Part shown: positions 26,538-36,017 of the stretch, one piece after another
Layout: the number at the start of each line of letters is the position of its first letter
How positions within the stretch are numbered: the stretch's first letter is position 1
From: a virus
Strand: one strand, 5' to 3'
Length of the DNA stretch: 64,000 nucleotides
IMG/VR virus record: IMGVR_UViG_3300031669_004775
Location: 1 to 64,000 of that record
Program-made: the position numbers and the translations under genes
Notes under the pieces: generated by a model
What the model was told of the DNA's origin: nothing
Seen by the model: the letters and a program-made list of their open reading frames with translations, nothing else
Databases searched by the model: none

Positions 26538-28192
26538 CTATTTCCCCTAAATTTTTCAAATAATTGTTTAAGTGAGTTTATACTGTCTGCTACCATTTGT
26601 TTAGAAGGATCTGGTATTATATTAGATGGATTTGGATTTTCTTTTGCTGCTTTATAATTAGAAATTTCTTCTTCGCTTATATTCTTTATATTAACTCCAT
26701 CTAAATCTAATAGATCGCTTTCTGTTTCTGTAGATAATAATTTTCCACAGAATGGACATGATACTCCATTATCATCTTTTTTTGTCATTGATAAATCAAA
26801 CTGACTTCCACAAGTTTTACAATTGATTTTATAATCTTGTTTTAAATCAGAAAGATAGTCATCAAAATTATAGGGATCATCATCTTCATCTTCATCTTTA
26901 TCCTTTAATCCTATATCAAGTAGGGTTAAATGCTCATCTGATTTACATGATGGACATATAATATCATCTTTAATTTCTCCACAGTCATCATAATAAAATG
27001 ATACAATTAGATTACACTTCTCACATTCATATGACTCTTTATCAAATATATCATCTTCCTGTTCTTCAATGGATCCTTGATTTTTCTCTACCATTATTTT
27101 AGCAACATATTCAATTGCTCTTTCCTTGAATGCACAGGATTCACAAGGAGTTGGTTTGGTAGGAGTAGTTATATCAGTAATAAGTGGACCTTGGTCATGC
27201 GGAGGAAATGTAATAGGTTTAGTTTTAACTCCAACATTTTGAGGTGGAACTTTAATAGATTCTCTACTCCAAACATCTGGATCAAAATTTCTATTCCATC
27301 CATTTTTAATACGAGGAGCCCAAGGTCCGCGATTAAATTGAGGATATCCATGTCTATAATGCTCTGGCCAATTTATGAATGACTGATTAAAATTACCATA
27401 AATATGACGAACTTCATGTTCTTCAATAGCATCTAACCATGAGGGTGGAACTTGAGCTTTAATAGCATTCTCACTTACTACCTTGTATCGTTTATCATAT
27501 TTACGATAGGTTTTAAATCCTGCGGTTGTAAATTTTGGAGTTGTTTCAACCATTTTTCCATTGATCCACCTATAAACTCTTGTGGTAGGAATTTGCTCAA
27601 CTTCATCAATCTCTTCTTTTAATTCTATACCTTTCATATATTCTTCTGGTTTAACTATTACTCTGTTACCATTTGAAACAATTGAGGCGGAGATACTTAT
27701 TAAATCAGAGTTCATATTTCCAAATGTAATATGTAATCCATCGAAAGACTCCTCATCTCCTTGATCTGTTCCTGAATGAAATGCAGACATTGAACTATGA
27801 CTATGAATATCACCAATCATGGTCCAACCATCTATAACAACTGCCCTATTATATTCAATTGATGCAGGACTCACTTTTTGTGCTGGCGGAAATAACTTAT
27901 ATTTTTTAGTTTTTTCATTATAAAATAATAATACAATTGCTTCTGATCTATGTTCTTTTTGAACAGCTCTAAAGAAATTAGAAACCTTAGCTATAGATAT
28001 TGATGGTATTTTTTCAATATTCATCTTTGCTGTTGCTTGAACACTTTTTAATATTGAAATATTTTTAACTGGTGATACACTATCCATAATGCCCAATTTC
28101 TTTTTTATAAAAATACCTTCTTTTGCAACTATATAATAAATATCATCATCTGGTAGTTCTTGTTTTCCATCGGCAACTACTATTTTAAACAT
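26534..28192 (-). CDS. JAB/JAMM peptidase with zinc ribbons
   Basis: A 552-residue protein. Residues about 65-190 are a JAB/MPN+ metallopeptidase. The full JAMM motif is present: Glu84, then GDIHSHSSMSAFHSGTD with His130, His132, Ser140 and Asp143 in the H-x-H-x7-S-x2-D pattern. This family cleaves ubiquitin-like proteins from targets or trims their C termini. From about 340 on come zinc-binding pairs (CESC, CEKC with CPSC, CKTC with CPFC), i.e. at least two zinc ribbons, plus acidic linkers. ATG follows AAGGAG. The order JAB-E1-Ubl-ThiF-E2 on one strand argues for a single functional unit, with JAB as processing protease or deconjugase. Confidence 0.88.
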   Translation of the reverse strand: MFKIVVADGKQELPDDDIYYIVAKEGIFIKKKLGIMDSVSPVKNISILKSVQATAKMNIEKIPSISIAKVSNFFRAVQKEHRSEAIVLLFYNEKTKKYKLFPPAQKVSPASIEYNRAVVIDGWTMIGDIHSHSSMSAFHSGTDQGDEESFDGLHITFGNMNSDLISISASIVSNGNRVIVKPEEYMKGIELKEEIDEVEQIPTTRVYRWINGKMVETTPKFTTAGFKTYRKYDKRYKVVSENAIKAQVPPSWLDAIEEHEVRHIYGNFNQSFINWPEHYRHGYPQFNRGPWAPRIKNGWNRNFDPDVWSRESIKVPPQNVGVKTKPITFPPHDQGPLITDITTPTKPTPCESCAFKERAIEYVAKIMVEKNQGSIEEQEDDIFDKESYECEKCNLIVSFYYDDCGEIKDDIICPSCKSDEHLTLLDIGLKDKDEDEDDDPYNFDDYLSDLKQDYKINCKTCGSQFDLSMTKKDDNGVSCPFCGKLLSTETESDLLDLDGVNIKNISEEEISNYKAAKENPNPSNIIPDPSKQMVADSINSLKQLFEKFRGNR

Positions 28193-30845
28193 TAATTAAG
28201 CTCCTTGAGTCATTTACATATAGAAAGTGTGAGTTTTCACTTAGATAAAAACCTCCATGAAAATTAGGAACTGCTCTAATAAAACCATTTTTATCTTGCT
28301 CGGATTTTGAAACTCTTGGATTTGGTATACAATGTAATGTACAGTCTTTATGAAGCGACATATCAGAATTAGCGCTATAACTATCATACCTTCTTGAATA
28401 CGAGTCTAATGGATGATATCTCAAAGCTCTTTTCATTTGACTTTGAACCATCAAGAGTCCTGGATCATTAACATTACCATAATAATTAGGAATAGCAATA
28501 TCTCCCGATTGAAGTTTAATTTTCTTTAGATCAAATTCAACATGATCATTGCTCTTCCATAGTATAGAGTTTATTGGAATTAGTTTGAAATTTTCTATAA
28601 CATCTTCATACCATAAAGTACAACCATTTGAACATAATACTAATGGTTGCGGACCGTCAGTAATAATACCAACAATAATATTGTAATCTTTTTTTGGAAA
28701 ATTTGATATTCTTCCTTTTTCTGCTTTAATCTTCATTCCAGCAGATACCTGTTGAAATTTAGTTGTAATTTTTCTGATATATCCAATACGAACATTAGAA
28801 CCAGTTACAAATAATTCTTCAGATAGATTTCCTAGTTTATTTGCTAATATAAATGATATGTTAATGGTTTTTACTTTCTCTTCTATTTTAAATGCTTCAA
28901 TTCTTTTAATATCTAGAACACTTAAAGGGTTTGTCCAATTTGCAACTACAACTAGATCACCAACTTCAAATTTAACAATGCCAGAGTGGGTATCTATTTC
29001 AAATGTGGTATCATTCTTAATGAGATTTTTAATATTTTCTGATTTAGATTTTTCACAAAGTGCATTAACATTAATATTATAGTGAGTAGGTGTTTTATAG
29101 ACTATGGATGGAATTGTGCTTCCATTATCATCAAACTCTATAAATTCCATAATACTTCGACCAACTGAAGTTGCTTTAGAATTTTGACATATTGCTGTAT
29201 AATCAAGTTTTGGATATATTCTTCTATTGCGACGATTGTTTGAAGTATTATTACTATATACTGCTAAGTCGGCATTTTGTCTTTGAGGATCCATAGACTT
29301 AAATTTAAACATCAAGTCATTATTTGATGCAACATCAATACTATCAAATATACATCTTTCTATTTGTTTGATAATAGGAGAATCACTTGCATTAGAATGA
29401 CTGTATAAATATTCATCCCCTATTTTCAAATTCATATCATATATGCTTAAATTATCTGTATCTACTTTTTCTAATCCTTTTGGAAGATTGTTAGCTAAAT
29501 AATATCTATTTCCCATTCTTATCTCTGGTCGACCATCTATACATTTTCTAATATAGTAAATTTTTTTACATACTTCTGACCCAGTGATATCTATATATTT
29601 AATAATATCACCGGATTTAATAATGAATCCATTAAGATCAATAGTTTTAATAAATCGCTGTTCTTCAATTCTTTCTTTTAAATATTGAATAGATTTTCTA
29701 TTTAGTGTAAAATTAAATACTTTTTCATTATATGAAATTCTTATTATTTTAGGATCGTCTCCTCTAATGCCAATAAATGAAATAACGAAATATTTCTTTG
29801 TTTTATTTACATTTTCAAAAGAATCTCCAATTTCTAATTTAAGTATATCAGTTATATAAAAACCAGTAGTGATGTCATAATAAAGCTGATCAACTCTTTT
29901 ATTAATTTTTCCAGTTTGAATTTCTCCAATGATTGCGGGTTTTGTAAAGGTTTTTAAAAATGTAGTATAAGTATCTGAATTACCATTATTATTTGATCTG
30001 CTGGTTCTTCTTTCTTTTATAATATTAATAAGTTCAAAGATATTGTGATTATATCTAACCCAGTCAGCGACATATACAAACATTGGATCTTTTCTTGATA
30101 GATATTGCCATTCTAAAAAATTTGATATTCCTACAACGTTTTTATATGCATTGATGTTATATGTGTAGTCTGTATTAAAGATACTTGTCCAAAATATATC
30201 AATAGTTGATCTAACAGCTTCATGATCTGTGTTATATGATTCTGAATTAAGTCTATCACCAAAACATATTGCCTGACTTTCTGCAATATTTGACATTGGC
30301 ATTTTTAAAAGATAATCAGATAATCCTATCATTTGACTAGTTCTAATAAAAGAATAACCAACTTCGACATTTGCTTTTTCATTAATATAAATGACAAATA
30401 CAACATATGGAAATGCAAGATTTAATTTATAGTATCTGTTAGTTGATGAAGTTTGTGTAACATTGCTCTCTAACCAACCTTTAATATCATATTCTTCTAG
30501 TAATCCTTTTGATTTAATTTCTTCATACATAAGATCAAAGTTTAATGACATTGCTACTGTTCTAAATTGGGGTGGTTCTTCAATAACATATATTCTTCCT
30601 CCATTTTTAAGCGTTTCAATATATCTACAACCAGGAGGAAGAATCGTTGAAGTTTTTTCTGATAATAATGAATATTTTTTAAGATATTCATCTGTTGGTA
30701 ATACTTTTATTCGTTTAGTTGGTAATGCTTCAGTATGATCCTGTGCTGATAAATCAGTTGGTTGATGCGAAATTAATAGAGATGTATAACGTTTATTTAT
30801 TCTAATATCATAATCTTCATAAAGATCTTTCATTCCCAATTGCAT
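28185..30845 (-). CDS. Large protein with second E2-like (PRTRC-B type) domain
   Basis: An 886-residue protein. Residues about 70-260 resemble the prokaryotic E2 family D/PRTRC protein B: PPGCRYIE, then EEPPQFRTVAM, a strand pair FPYVVFVIYI, and LKMPMSNIAESQAICFGD with a candidate catalytic Cys. FWTSIFNTDYTYN follows, as expected after that Cys. The remainder (about 290-886) is not recognised. It holds several GD-containing beta-barrel-like segments (SGDIIKYIDI, EVGDLVVVANW, QSGDIAIPNYYG) that may be small SH3-like domains for target binding. It overlaps the JAB gene by 8 bases. If active it would be a second transfer enzyme or a substrate adaptor. The E2 reading rests on pattern memory, so moderate confidence. 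Confidence 0.55.
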   Translation of the reverse strand: MQLGMKDLYEDYDIRINKRYTSLLISHQPTDLSAQDHTEALPTKRIKVLPTDEYLKKYSLLSEKTSTILPPGCRYIETLKNGGRIYVIEEPPQFRTVAMSLNFDLMYEEIKSKGLLEEYDIKGWLESNVTQTSSTNRYYKLNLAFPYVVFVIYINEKANVEVGYSFIRTSQMIGLSDYLLKMPMSNIAESQAICFGDRLNSESYNTDHEAVRSTIDIFWTSIFNTDYTYNINAYKNVVGISNFLEWQYLSRKDPMFVYVADWVRYNHNIFELINIIKERRTSRSNNNGNSDTYTTFLKTFTKPAIIGEIQTGKINKRVDQLYYDITTGFYITDILKLEIGDSFENVNKTKKYFVISFIGIRGDDPKIIRISYNEKVFNFTLNRKSIQYLKERIEEQRFIKTIDLNGFIIKSGDIIKYIDITGSEVCKKIYYIRKCIDGRPEIRMGNRYYLANNLPKGLEKVDTDNLSIYDMNLKIGDEYLYSHSNASDSPIIKQIERCIFDSIDVASNNDLMFKFKSMDPQRQNADLAVYSNNTSNNRRNRRIYPKLDYTAICQNSKATSVGRSIMEFIEFDDNGSTIPSIVYKTPTHYNINVNALCEKSKSENIKNLIKNDTTFEIDTHSGIVKFEVGDLVVVANWTNPLSVLDIKRIEAFKIEEKVKTINISFILANKLGNLSEELFVTGSNVRIGYIRKITTKFQQVSAGMKIKAEKGRISNFPKKDYNIIVGIITDGPQPLVLCSNGCTLWYEDVIENFKLIPINSILWKSNDHVEFDLKKIKLQSGDIAIPNYYGNVNDPGLLMVQSQMKRALRYHPLDSYSRRYDSYSANSDMSLHKDCTLHCIPNPRVSKSEQDKNGFIRAVPNFHGGFYLSENSHFLYVNDSRSLINV

Positions 30846-30848
30846 TTG

Positions 30849-31226
30849 TTATTCCCCTCTATAGAATTTTATAAGTTTTGCAAATTCAGTTATTATTTTT
30901 TTTGCTGATCTTCCCTCAAGTTTATGAGATTGATGTCTTCGTGGCATCTGGGGTAAATCCGCACCTTGAATATCAATTATTTTTATTGAATAGTAATTAG
31001 AAATATATTCATCCATTGGATCTCTTTCTAATGTTAAAAATGAGATGTGTCCTTTATTTTTAGCAGGAACTTCTAATGCAAGAAATATATTTGCTCCACT
31101 TGGCAGTACTTGAGGATATTTTACTTTTGTGCTTTCTTCTTCCCATATTTTTGTGCAAAATTCCTTTATCAGTACTGTAATATCACTTGATGGGATATCT
31201 TTTAAAAGTTGATCTATAATATCCAT
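30849..31226 (-). CDS. Small unknown protein near the Ubl cassette
   Basis: A 125-residue alpha/beta protein with TAGGAG before its ATG. Notable parts are a hydrophobic strand GANIFLALEVP, a strand-turn YYSIKIIDIQ, and a basic patch QMPRRHQSHKLEGRSAKK near the end. It precedes the 886-residue E2-like protein in the transcript by 3 bases. No family is recognised. Its place makes it a candidate accessory of the Ubl cassette. Confidence 0.5.
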   Translation of the reverse strand: MDIIDQLLKDIPSSDITVLIKEFCTKIWEEESTKVKYPQVLPSGANIFLALEVPAKNKGHISFLTLERDPMDEYISNYYSIKIIDIQGADLPQMPRRHQSHKLEGRSAKKIITEFAKLIKFYRGE

Positions 31227-31234
31227 AATTGCTC

Positions 31235-31549
31235 CTATTTTATAGGTGAAATTTTATATCTCTGATCAGAAGTTTCTAACCAATCAACAGTTGCAAATGG
31301 AACTGATCTCCAGTCACCTTTATCTAAATCATAGACATGAATTATTCCACTCTTTTGCATCAACTTTAATATCTTTGGCATATTAACACTTTTAGGATGA
31401 TGTTTCTGTGGAATTTTTTCAAAATCTAAGGTACATTTCATAGTTCTTGAAACTCCACTCTTTTTAATAAATCGAATGGTTGCTTCTCCAGCTTCATATA
31501 TGGTTTCCCAAAATTTAACTGCATTTCTAATCTGCTCTTCTGCTGCCAT
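31235..31549 (-). CDS. DUF2693-like small protein
   Basis: A 104-residue protein whose sequence follows the pattern of the phage family DUF2693: TIRFIKKSGVSRTMKCTL, then IPQKHHP, then IIHVYDLDKGDWRSVPFATV. That family adopts a small beta-rich fold and is common in T4-like and jumbo phages. Its function is unproven. ATG sits behind GGAGG. It follows the radical SAM gene after 2 bases. Confidence 0.65.
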   Translation of the reverse strand: MAAEEQIRNAVKFWETIYEAGEATIRFIKKSGVSRTMKCTLDFEKIPQKHHPKSVNMPKILKLMQKSGIIHVYDLDKGDWRSVPFATVDWLETSDQRYKISPIK

Positions 31550-31551
31550 TT

Positions 31552-32574
31552 TTATACCCTCCTATCGAGATGAATTAAATCTTCTGTTCCTTGATCTGTT
31601 TCATTAATATGTTTACTCATTAATAAGCATGTATGGTTACATCCTAGACAATGAACTTCTTTATCTTTTGAAATTGCTTTTTCAGCAATAAATGATATGT
31701 TACCTTTTGAGTCGATTAAATTTGATACCTTAACTAATTTTGGAGCATGAGTTCCTCTTATTCTTAAACATAATCTAATCGTTCCATCTGCATCAACGGT
31801 TACATTATGAAGATCTTTCTCCAATTCACAATCTAATTCTGATGGTAGAATTTCCCAGATTTTTGGTAATAAGATTTCTTTCATATGAATATCTAAATCA
31901 CTATCATTTAACGAATCAAATACATCAGATAATTCTGAAGATTGTTCTACCAATAAGTTTTCATCACTTATATTAGAGAAATCATAAAATGGACTTTTTG
32001 CTATATCAACAAATGTTATATCACTGCTGATCCCATTTTCTGTTAATAGTTTAACAAGATCATATAGATATTTTACATTATGTTTCATAACTGTTATTTC
32101 AGCAACAACATCATTAATACGATCTTTGAGTTTTAAAAGATTTTCAAAACCAGATATGCTTTTTATTATTCTGTCAAACTTACCTTTTTCATTAAATGAT
32201 GGATCAACAGATGCAGTAAATCCTTGAATATGATCAACGTTATCAAATAAGTTTTCAATCAATGGAATAATTTCATTTGTATTATTTGATATGATAGTGT
32301 AGTGAATATAATTTTCATTACAGTGGTTGATAATATCAGCTAAATCTTTCCTCAAAATTGGCTCGCCGCCATACCAGATATGAAAGCAATCTGGATTGTG
32401 CAACTGAAATTGATCTAATCCTTTGATAACTTGCTCTGTGGTCATTTCATTTTTTATATAATGACTCATAGGAGGATATTCAGAAGGCATGGTGGGATAG
32501 TTTTTTACAATTGCACAGTAGTCACAATTTAGGTTACATCTACGAGTTAACAACCAATTTACTATTCTTATCAT
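31552..32574 (-). CDS. Radical SAM protein with SPASM-like C terminus
   Basis: A 340-residue radical SAM enzyme. RRCNLNCDYC gives the Cys-x3-Cys-x2-Cys cluster that binds the iron-sulfur centre. YGGEPILR is the SAM-binding GGE motif and YTIISNNT a barrel strand. The C-terminal part adds Cys residues in LCLRIRG and CLGCNHTC, as in SPASM/twitch domains that hold extra iron-sulfur clusters and usually act on peptides, proteins or RNA. Length and the extra cluster make it unlike QueE (about 220 residues), though the queuosine-type genes in the window tempt that call. ATG follows AAGGAGG. Confidence 0.8.
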   Translation of the reverse strand: MIRIVNWLLTRRCNLNCDYCAIVKNYPTMPSEYPPMSHYIKNEMTTEQVIKGLDQFQLHNPDCFHIWYGGEPILRKDLADIINHCNENYIHYTIISNNTNEIIPLIENLFDNVDHIQGFTASVDPSFNEKGKFDRIIKSISGFENLLKLKDRINDVVAEITVMKHNVKYLYDLVKLLTENGISSDITFVDIAKSPFYDFSNISDENLLVEQSSELSDVFDSLNDSDLDIHMKEILLPKIWEILPSELDCELEKDLHNVTVDADGTIRLCLRIRGTHAPKLVKVSNLIDSKGNISFIAEKAISKDKEVHCLGCNHTCLLMSKHINETDQGTEDLIHLDRRV

Positions 32575-32583
32575 TAAACCTCC

Positions 32584-34779
32584 TTATGATTTAAACTGAA
32601 GAACTTGATCTGCTTCTAGTTGGTCTTGGTGAGTATGTGAAATTAAATATATTGATTTTCCTTTCTTTAATCTTATTAATACCTTAGATACATAATCAAT
32701 ATTTTGAGCATCCAAACTATCAAAGATTTCATCAAATATTAATAGATTTACTTTTATTCCTAAATTCTTTGATTGTAAATCTCCAAGGGTTAATACTGTT
32801 GCAATATCAACTAATCTTGTTTGACCACCTGATAACTGAAGTCTTTTATTTGCTCTTGTATGTGTATCCAAAACTTTAACTGAAATTTTATCTCTCATTT
32901 CTCCTGACTTGATTGCATCCTGGGTATCAAATGAAATAATATAACGACCATTTGATATTTCCTCCAAATATTCAGATACTTTTTTATTCATAAATGGAAT
33001 AGCTTCATCAATTAATGTTGATGGAATACCAGTGGGTGAATAAGCAGATTTCCAAAAATCATATATTTGATATAGTCTATTTTCAGATATAATTGATTTT
33101 TGAATAGCTTGAATCTCTTTTGTATATTCTATAACTCTACTGATATAACCATTCAATTGGGTTTCATTATATTCTTCTTCTTCTTTTTGTCTAATATCTC
33201 TCAAAAGATTTTGTTTTGTGTTCTCTGCTATTTGTAAAGATTGTTTAGATGATTCTAGTTCTTGTTTAATAAGTTCAACTTCTATTTTTTTGGATAACAA
33301 TTTCTTTATTGATTCATTTAATTGATTGATCTTTATAAGTGAATTAGATCGAAGAATAGATAATTGTTCTTTTCCAGCTATTTCAACTTTTTCAAGAACA
33401 GTTTTTATTCTTTCATTTACTTCTTCAAGTTTTTCTTCATGATTTTGTTTTAATACTTTTAATTCAATATCATATTGAATGTTGAGATTATTTAACTTTT
33501 GTTGTTCATCAGTAATTTTTAAACCAAGTGCATAAATACTATCATTAAATTTCTTAATACTTTCTTCACAGTTTATAATAGAATCTTCAGATTTTTTAAT
33601 TTCATCTTTTAGATGTTGTTTAACATCACCAGTAATTTTTTGAAGACAAGTTGGGCATGATGATATTTTAGATTCAAATACGCTTTGATTGATTTTATTA
33701 ATATTTTGCTTGAATGATAAAACTTGAGTTTTAAATGTTTGAACATCTACTTCGAGTTTATGTTTCTCTTCTATTAATTCTTTTACTTTTTTATTTATTT
33801 TGGATTCACCTTCTCTCCATTCAGCTACTGATTCGTCTTTAATTTTATTGTAACTTATGGTGAGATCTTCTTTAGCTTCATCTGCTTTACTTTTTAACTC
33901 ATATATTTTAAGTTCTTTTTGAGTTAGCAGTTGATTTTCTTGAGATTCATTTTGCAGTTCAATAGAATCTAAATCTTTTTGTAAGACATCTATTTCTGTT
34001 TGAACTTTAGTTGGATCGAAATCTTTTAATTGTAGTTGAGCTATAGTTTCTTTCCAAGTGTTGATGATACGGTTAGATTGTTCTACCGATTGTTTAAGAT
34101 CCCTTATATTAGTTAATTTGTCAAGTTCAAATTGTATCTTTAGATTTTTTAATTCTTCTATCCTCTCATGTGATTCAGTAATTAATCCTTGCTTAATCCC
34201 CATCTGTCGTTCATGAGATTCAATAATTTGTCCTGCTGTTTTCTTATTATTATCTGCTTCTTTATAGTAGTCAACATAATTATCAAGACCTAATAGTTTA
34301 CGAAAGATTTCTTTCTGTTTTGAATCAGTTAAATCAGTGAAAAAGTCTTTAACTTTCTGACCAAACATTGAAGTGTTCATAAAACTTTTTTGTGAACACC
34401 ACAATCTTTCAATTTCTGGAATTACTTCTTTTGATCCTGATTTAATATCAACTCCATTCTTATTTAATACAACGTTGTTTCCTCCAAACTTTGAATAACT
34501 TTGATACCTTTTTACAAAATAATTATCATCATTAATTGAGAATTTAACCCATGTATGGCAGTTCTTTTCAACAACGTTATTGACAACATCATCTCCTTTC
34601 AATCCCTTACTAGTTGTTCCAAATAATGTAAATGGTATTGCATCTAGCGCCATTGTTTTACCAACACCATTTGGACCAGTTAGAAGAGTAATATTATCAT
34701 TTACAAATGATAGAATCATTGGATCAATATAGGGTCCATAATTTTCCATCCCTACTTCATGCAGTGTTATTTCTCTCAT
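32584..34779 (-). CDS. Rad50/SbcC-like ATPase (T4 gp46 type)
   Basis: A 731-residue SMC-like ATPase, half of a recombination nuclease that resects DNA ends and fuels recombination-dependent replication. GPNGVGKT near residue 34 is Walker A. Long coiled coils run from about 170 to 560, with a zinc hook CPTC near 375. LSGGQTRLVDIATVLTLG is the ABC signature and VNLLIFDEIFDSLD Walker B, followed by the ISHTHQD switch. The length is close to T4 gp46 (560) plus longer coils. It overlaps the Mre11-like gene by 4 bases, as in most such pairs. Confidence 0.9.
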   Translation of the reverse strand: MREITLHEVGMENYGPYIDPMILSFVNDNITLLTGPNGVGKTMALDAIPFTLFGTTSKGLKGDDVVNNVVEKNCHTWVKFSINDDNYFVKRYQSYSKFGGNNVVLNKNGVDIKSGSKEVIPEIERLWCSQKSFMNTSMFGQKVKDFFTDLTDSKQKEIFRKLLGLDNYVDYYKEADNNKKTAGQIIESHERQMGIKQGLITESHERIEELKNLKIQFELDKLTNIRDLKQSVEQSNRIINTWKETIAQLQLKDFDPTKVQTEIDVLQKDLDSIELQNESQENQLLTQKELKIYELKSKADEAKEDLTISYNKIKDESVAEWREGESKINKKVKELIEEKHKLEVDVQTFKTQVLSFKQNINKINQSVFESKISSCPTCLQKITGDVKQHLKDEIKKSEDSIINCEESIKKFNDSIYALGLKITDEQQKLNNLNIQYDIELKVLKQNHEEKLEEVNERIKTVLEKVEIAGKEQLSILRSNSLIKINQLNESIKKLLSKKIEVELIKQELESSKQSLQIAENTKQNLLRDIRQKEEEEYNETQLNGYISRVIEYTKEIQAIQKSIISENRLYQIYDFWKSAYSPTGIPSTLIDEAIPFMNKKVSEYLEEISNGRYIISFDTQDAIKSGEMRDKISVKVLDTHTRANKRLQLSGGQTRLVDIATVLTLGDLQSKNLGIKVNLLIFDEIFDSLDAQNIDYVSKVLIRLKKGKSIYLISHTHQDQLEADQVLQFKS

Positions 34780-35798
34780 ATATTCACCTCACAAGCATCA
34801 ATTATTTGAAGTCCTATATCTAAATATTCTTGACGTTCATTTTCTGGAATTTCTTTTATCTCGAGATATCTTTCTAATTTTTCTTTTTGTGACATTGTGC
34901 TTGTAATACCTCTATCAGTCACATCAGCTTCTGTTTTATCAACAACATTGAAGTCTTCAAAACCTGTAATATCAACTTTTTCTTCTTTCATTAGAATCTT
35001 GATATAATGACCTTGATCTCGTGCATCTTTTGCAACTTTCATTATCTGTTTTTTATTTTTTGATGTTAACTCAATTTGTATAAATTTTTTATATCCTTTT
35101 GTTAGAACTGATTTTACTTCTAATGTTTTTGAATCAATGATCAAAAATCTTTTAGGATCTCCTTTTTCTCCCCAATCTAATTGTATTGGAGATCCTACAT
35201 AATACATACTTGTATGTTCTTCAATAATTTCTTGTGGTTTATGATAATGTCCGAGAAGAATTAGTTTATATCTTGATCTTAAATCAGACATACTAATATT
35301 TGAAATGATACTTATTCCTGAATTTAACACTCCTTCACTTAATCCAAAATGTGAAATTAGTATATCTGCTTTTCCTTTCTTAACCTGTTCAACAACCTTA
35401 GTCGAATAAGGCACAAATAATATATTTTCAAACTTTTCAGATTTCTTACTTATCCAATGAACATTTGAAATGTTTTCCAATGATCTTAATGCAGAAACAG
35501 CATCCTCTCCCTTTCCAGATAAATCATGGTTACCATCAATTACCCAAAATTGAAAGTAGCTGCAATCATTAAAAAATTGAAGCATAACATCTTGTGCTAA
35601 TGCATAGATAATTGATTTTCCATGAAGAATATCTCCTCCAATTACAATATTCTCTATTTCATTTTTCTTACAATGATCCATCATAAAATATAAAGATCTA
35701 GTTAGTCCATGTAATCTTTCTGGAAGACCTGATGAGTCTTCTATTGGATCTTGACCATATCTAGATAGATGTATATCTGCTGTAAATCCAAATTTCAT
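34776..35798 (-). CDS. Mre11/SbcD-like nuclease (T4 gp47 type)
   Basis: A 340-residue calcineurin-like phosphoesterase. The five metal motifs appear in order: FTADIHLS, IVIGGDILHG, IDGNHD, LISHFG and LLGHYHKP. It would be the nuclease subunit partnering the Rad50-like ATPase encoded just downstream. The length matches T4 gp47 (339 residues) almost exactly. GAGGAG precedes the ATG. Confidence 0.9.
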   Translation of the reverse strand: MKFGFTADIHLSRYGQDPIEDSSGLPERLHGLTRSLYFMMDHCKKNEIENIVIGGDILHGKSIIYALAQDVMLQFFNDCSYFQFWVIDGNHDLSGKGEDAVSALRSLENISNVHWISKKSEKFENILFVPYSTKVVEQVKKGKADILISHFGLSEGVLNSGISIISNISMSDLRSRYKLILLGHYHKPQEIIEEHTSMYYVGSPIQLDWGEKGDPKRFLIIDSKTLEVKSVLTKGYKKFIQIELTSKNKKQIMKVAKDARDQGHYIKILMKEEKVDITGFEDFNVVDKTEADVTDRGITSTMSQKEKLERYLEIKEIPENERQEYLDIGLQIIDACEVNI

Positions 35799-35810
35799 TT
35801 TCCCTCCTCA

Positions 35811-36017
35811 TTAATAAATCCATACACCCTTTTCTTCTACTTCTTTTTCTTTCTTCTCAATAAATTCTAAAAATAAATCACATGCAGTGTCTTCCATAAA
35901 TGATTTAGAACACATTGGTTTAACAATACATATCTGACAAGGACTATCTTCTAATAGGGTCATATAATAAATAAATTGCATTGGACCTTGTCCAATAAGT
36001 TCTTCTCGTTTGGTCAT
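35811..36017 (-). CDS. Small Cys-rich protein
   Basis: A 68-residue protein with four Cys in SPCQICIVKPMCSKSFMEDTA (about 26-46; then CDL), a spacing suited to one zinc ion or an iron-sulfur cluster, and a charged helical end. ATG is behind TGGAG and overlaps the helicase stop by one base. Function unknown. It is located between the helicase and the nuclease pair, so a role in recombination is possible. Confidence 0.6.
   Translation of the reverse strand: MTKREELIGQGPMQFIYYMTLLEDSPCQICIVKPMCSKSFMEDTACDLFLEFIEKKEKEVEEKGVWIY

Noticed and set aside
31552-32574. QueE (7-carboxy-7-deazaguanine synthase)
   Set aside because: It is a radical SAM protein, but about 120 residues longer than QueE, with a second Cys cluster at the C terminus. 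Position far from FolE2 and QueD gives no extra support.
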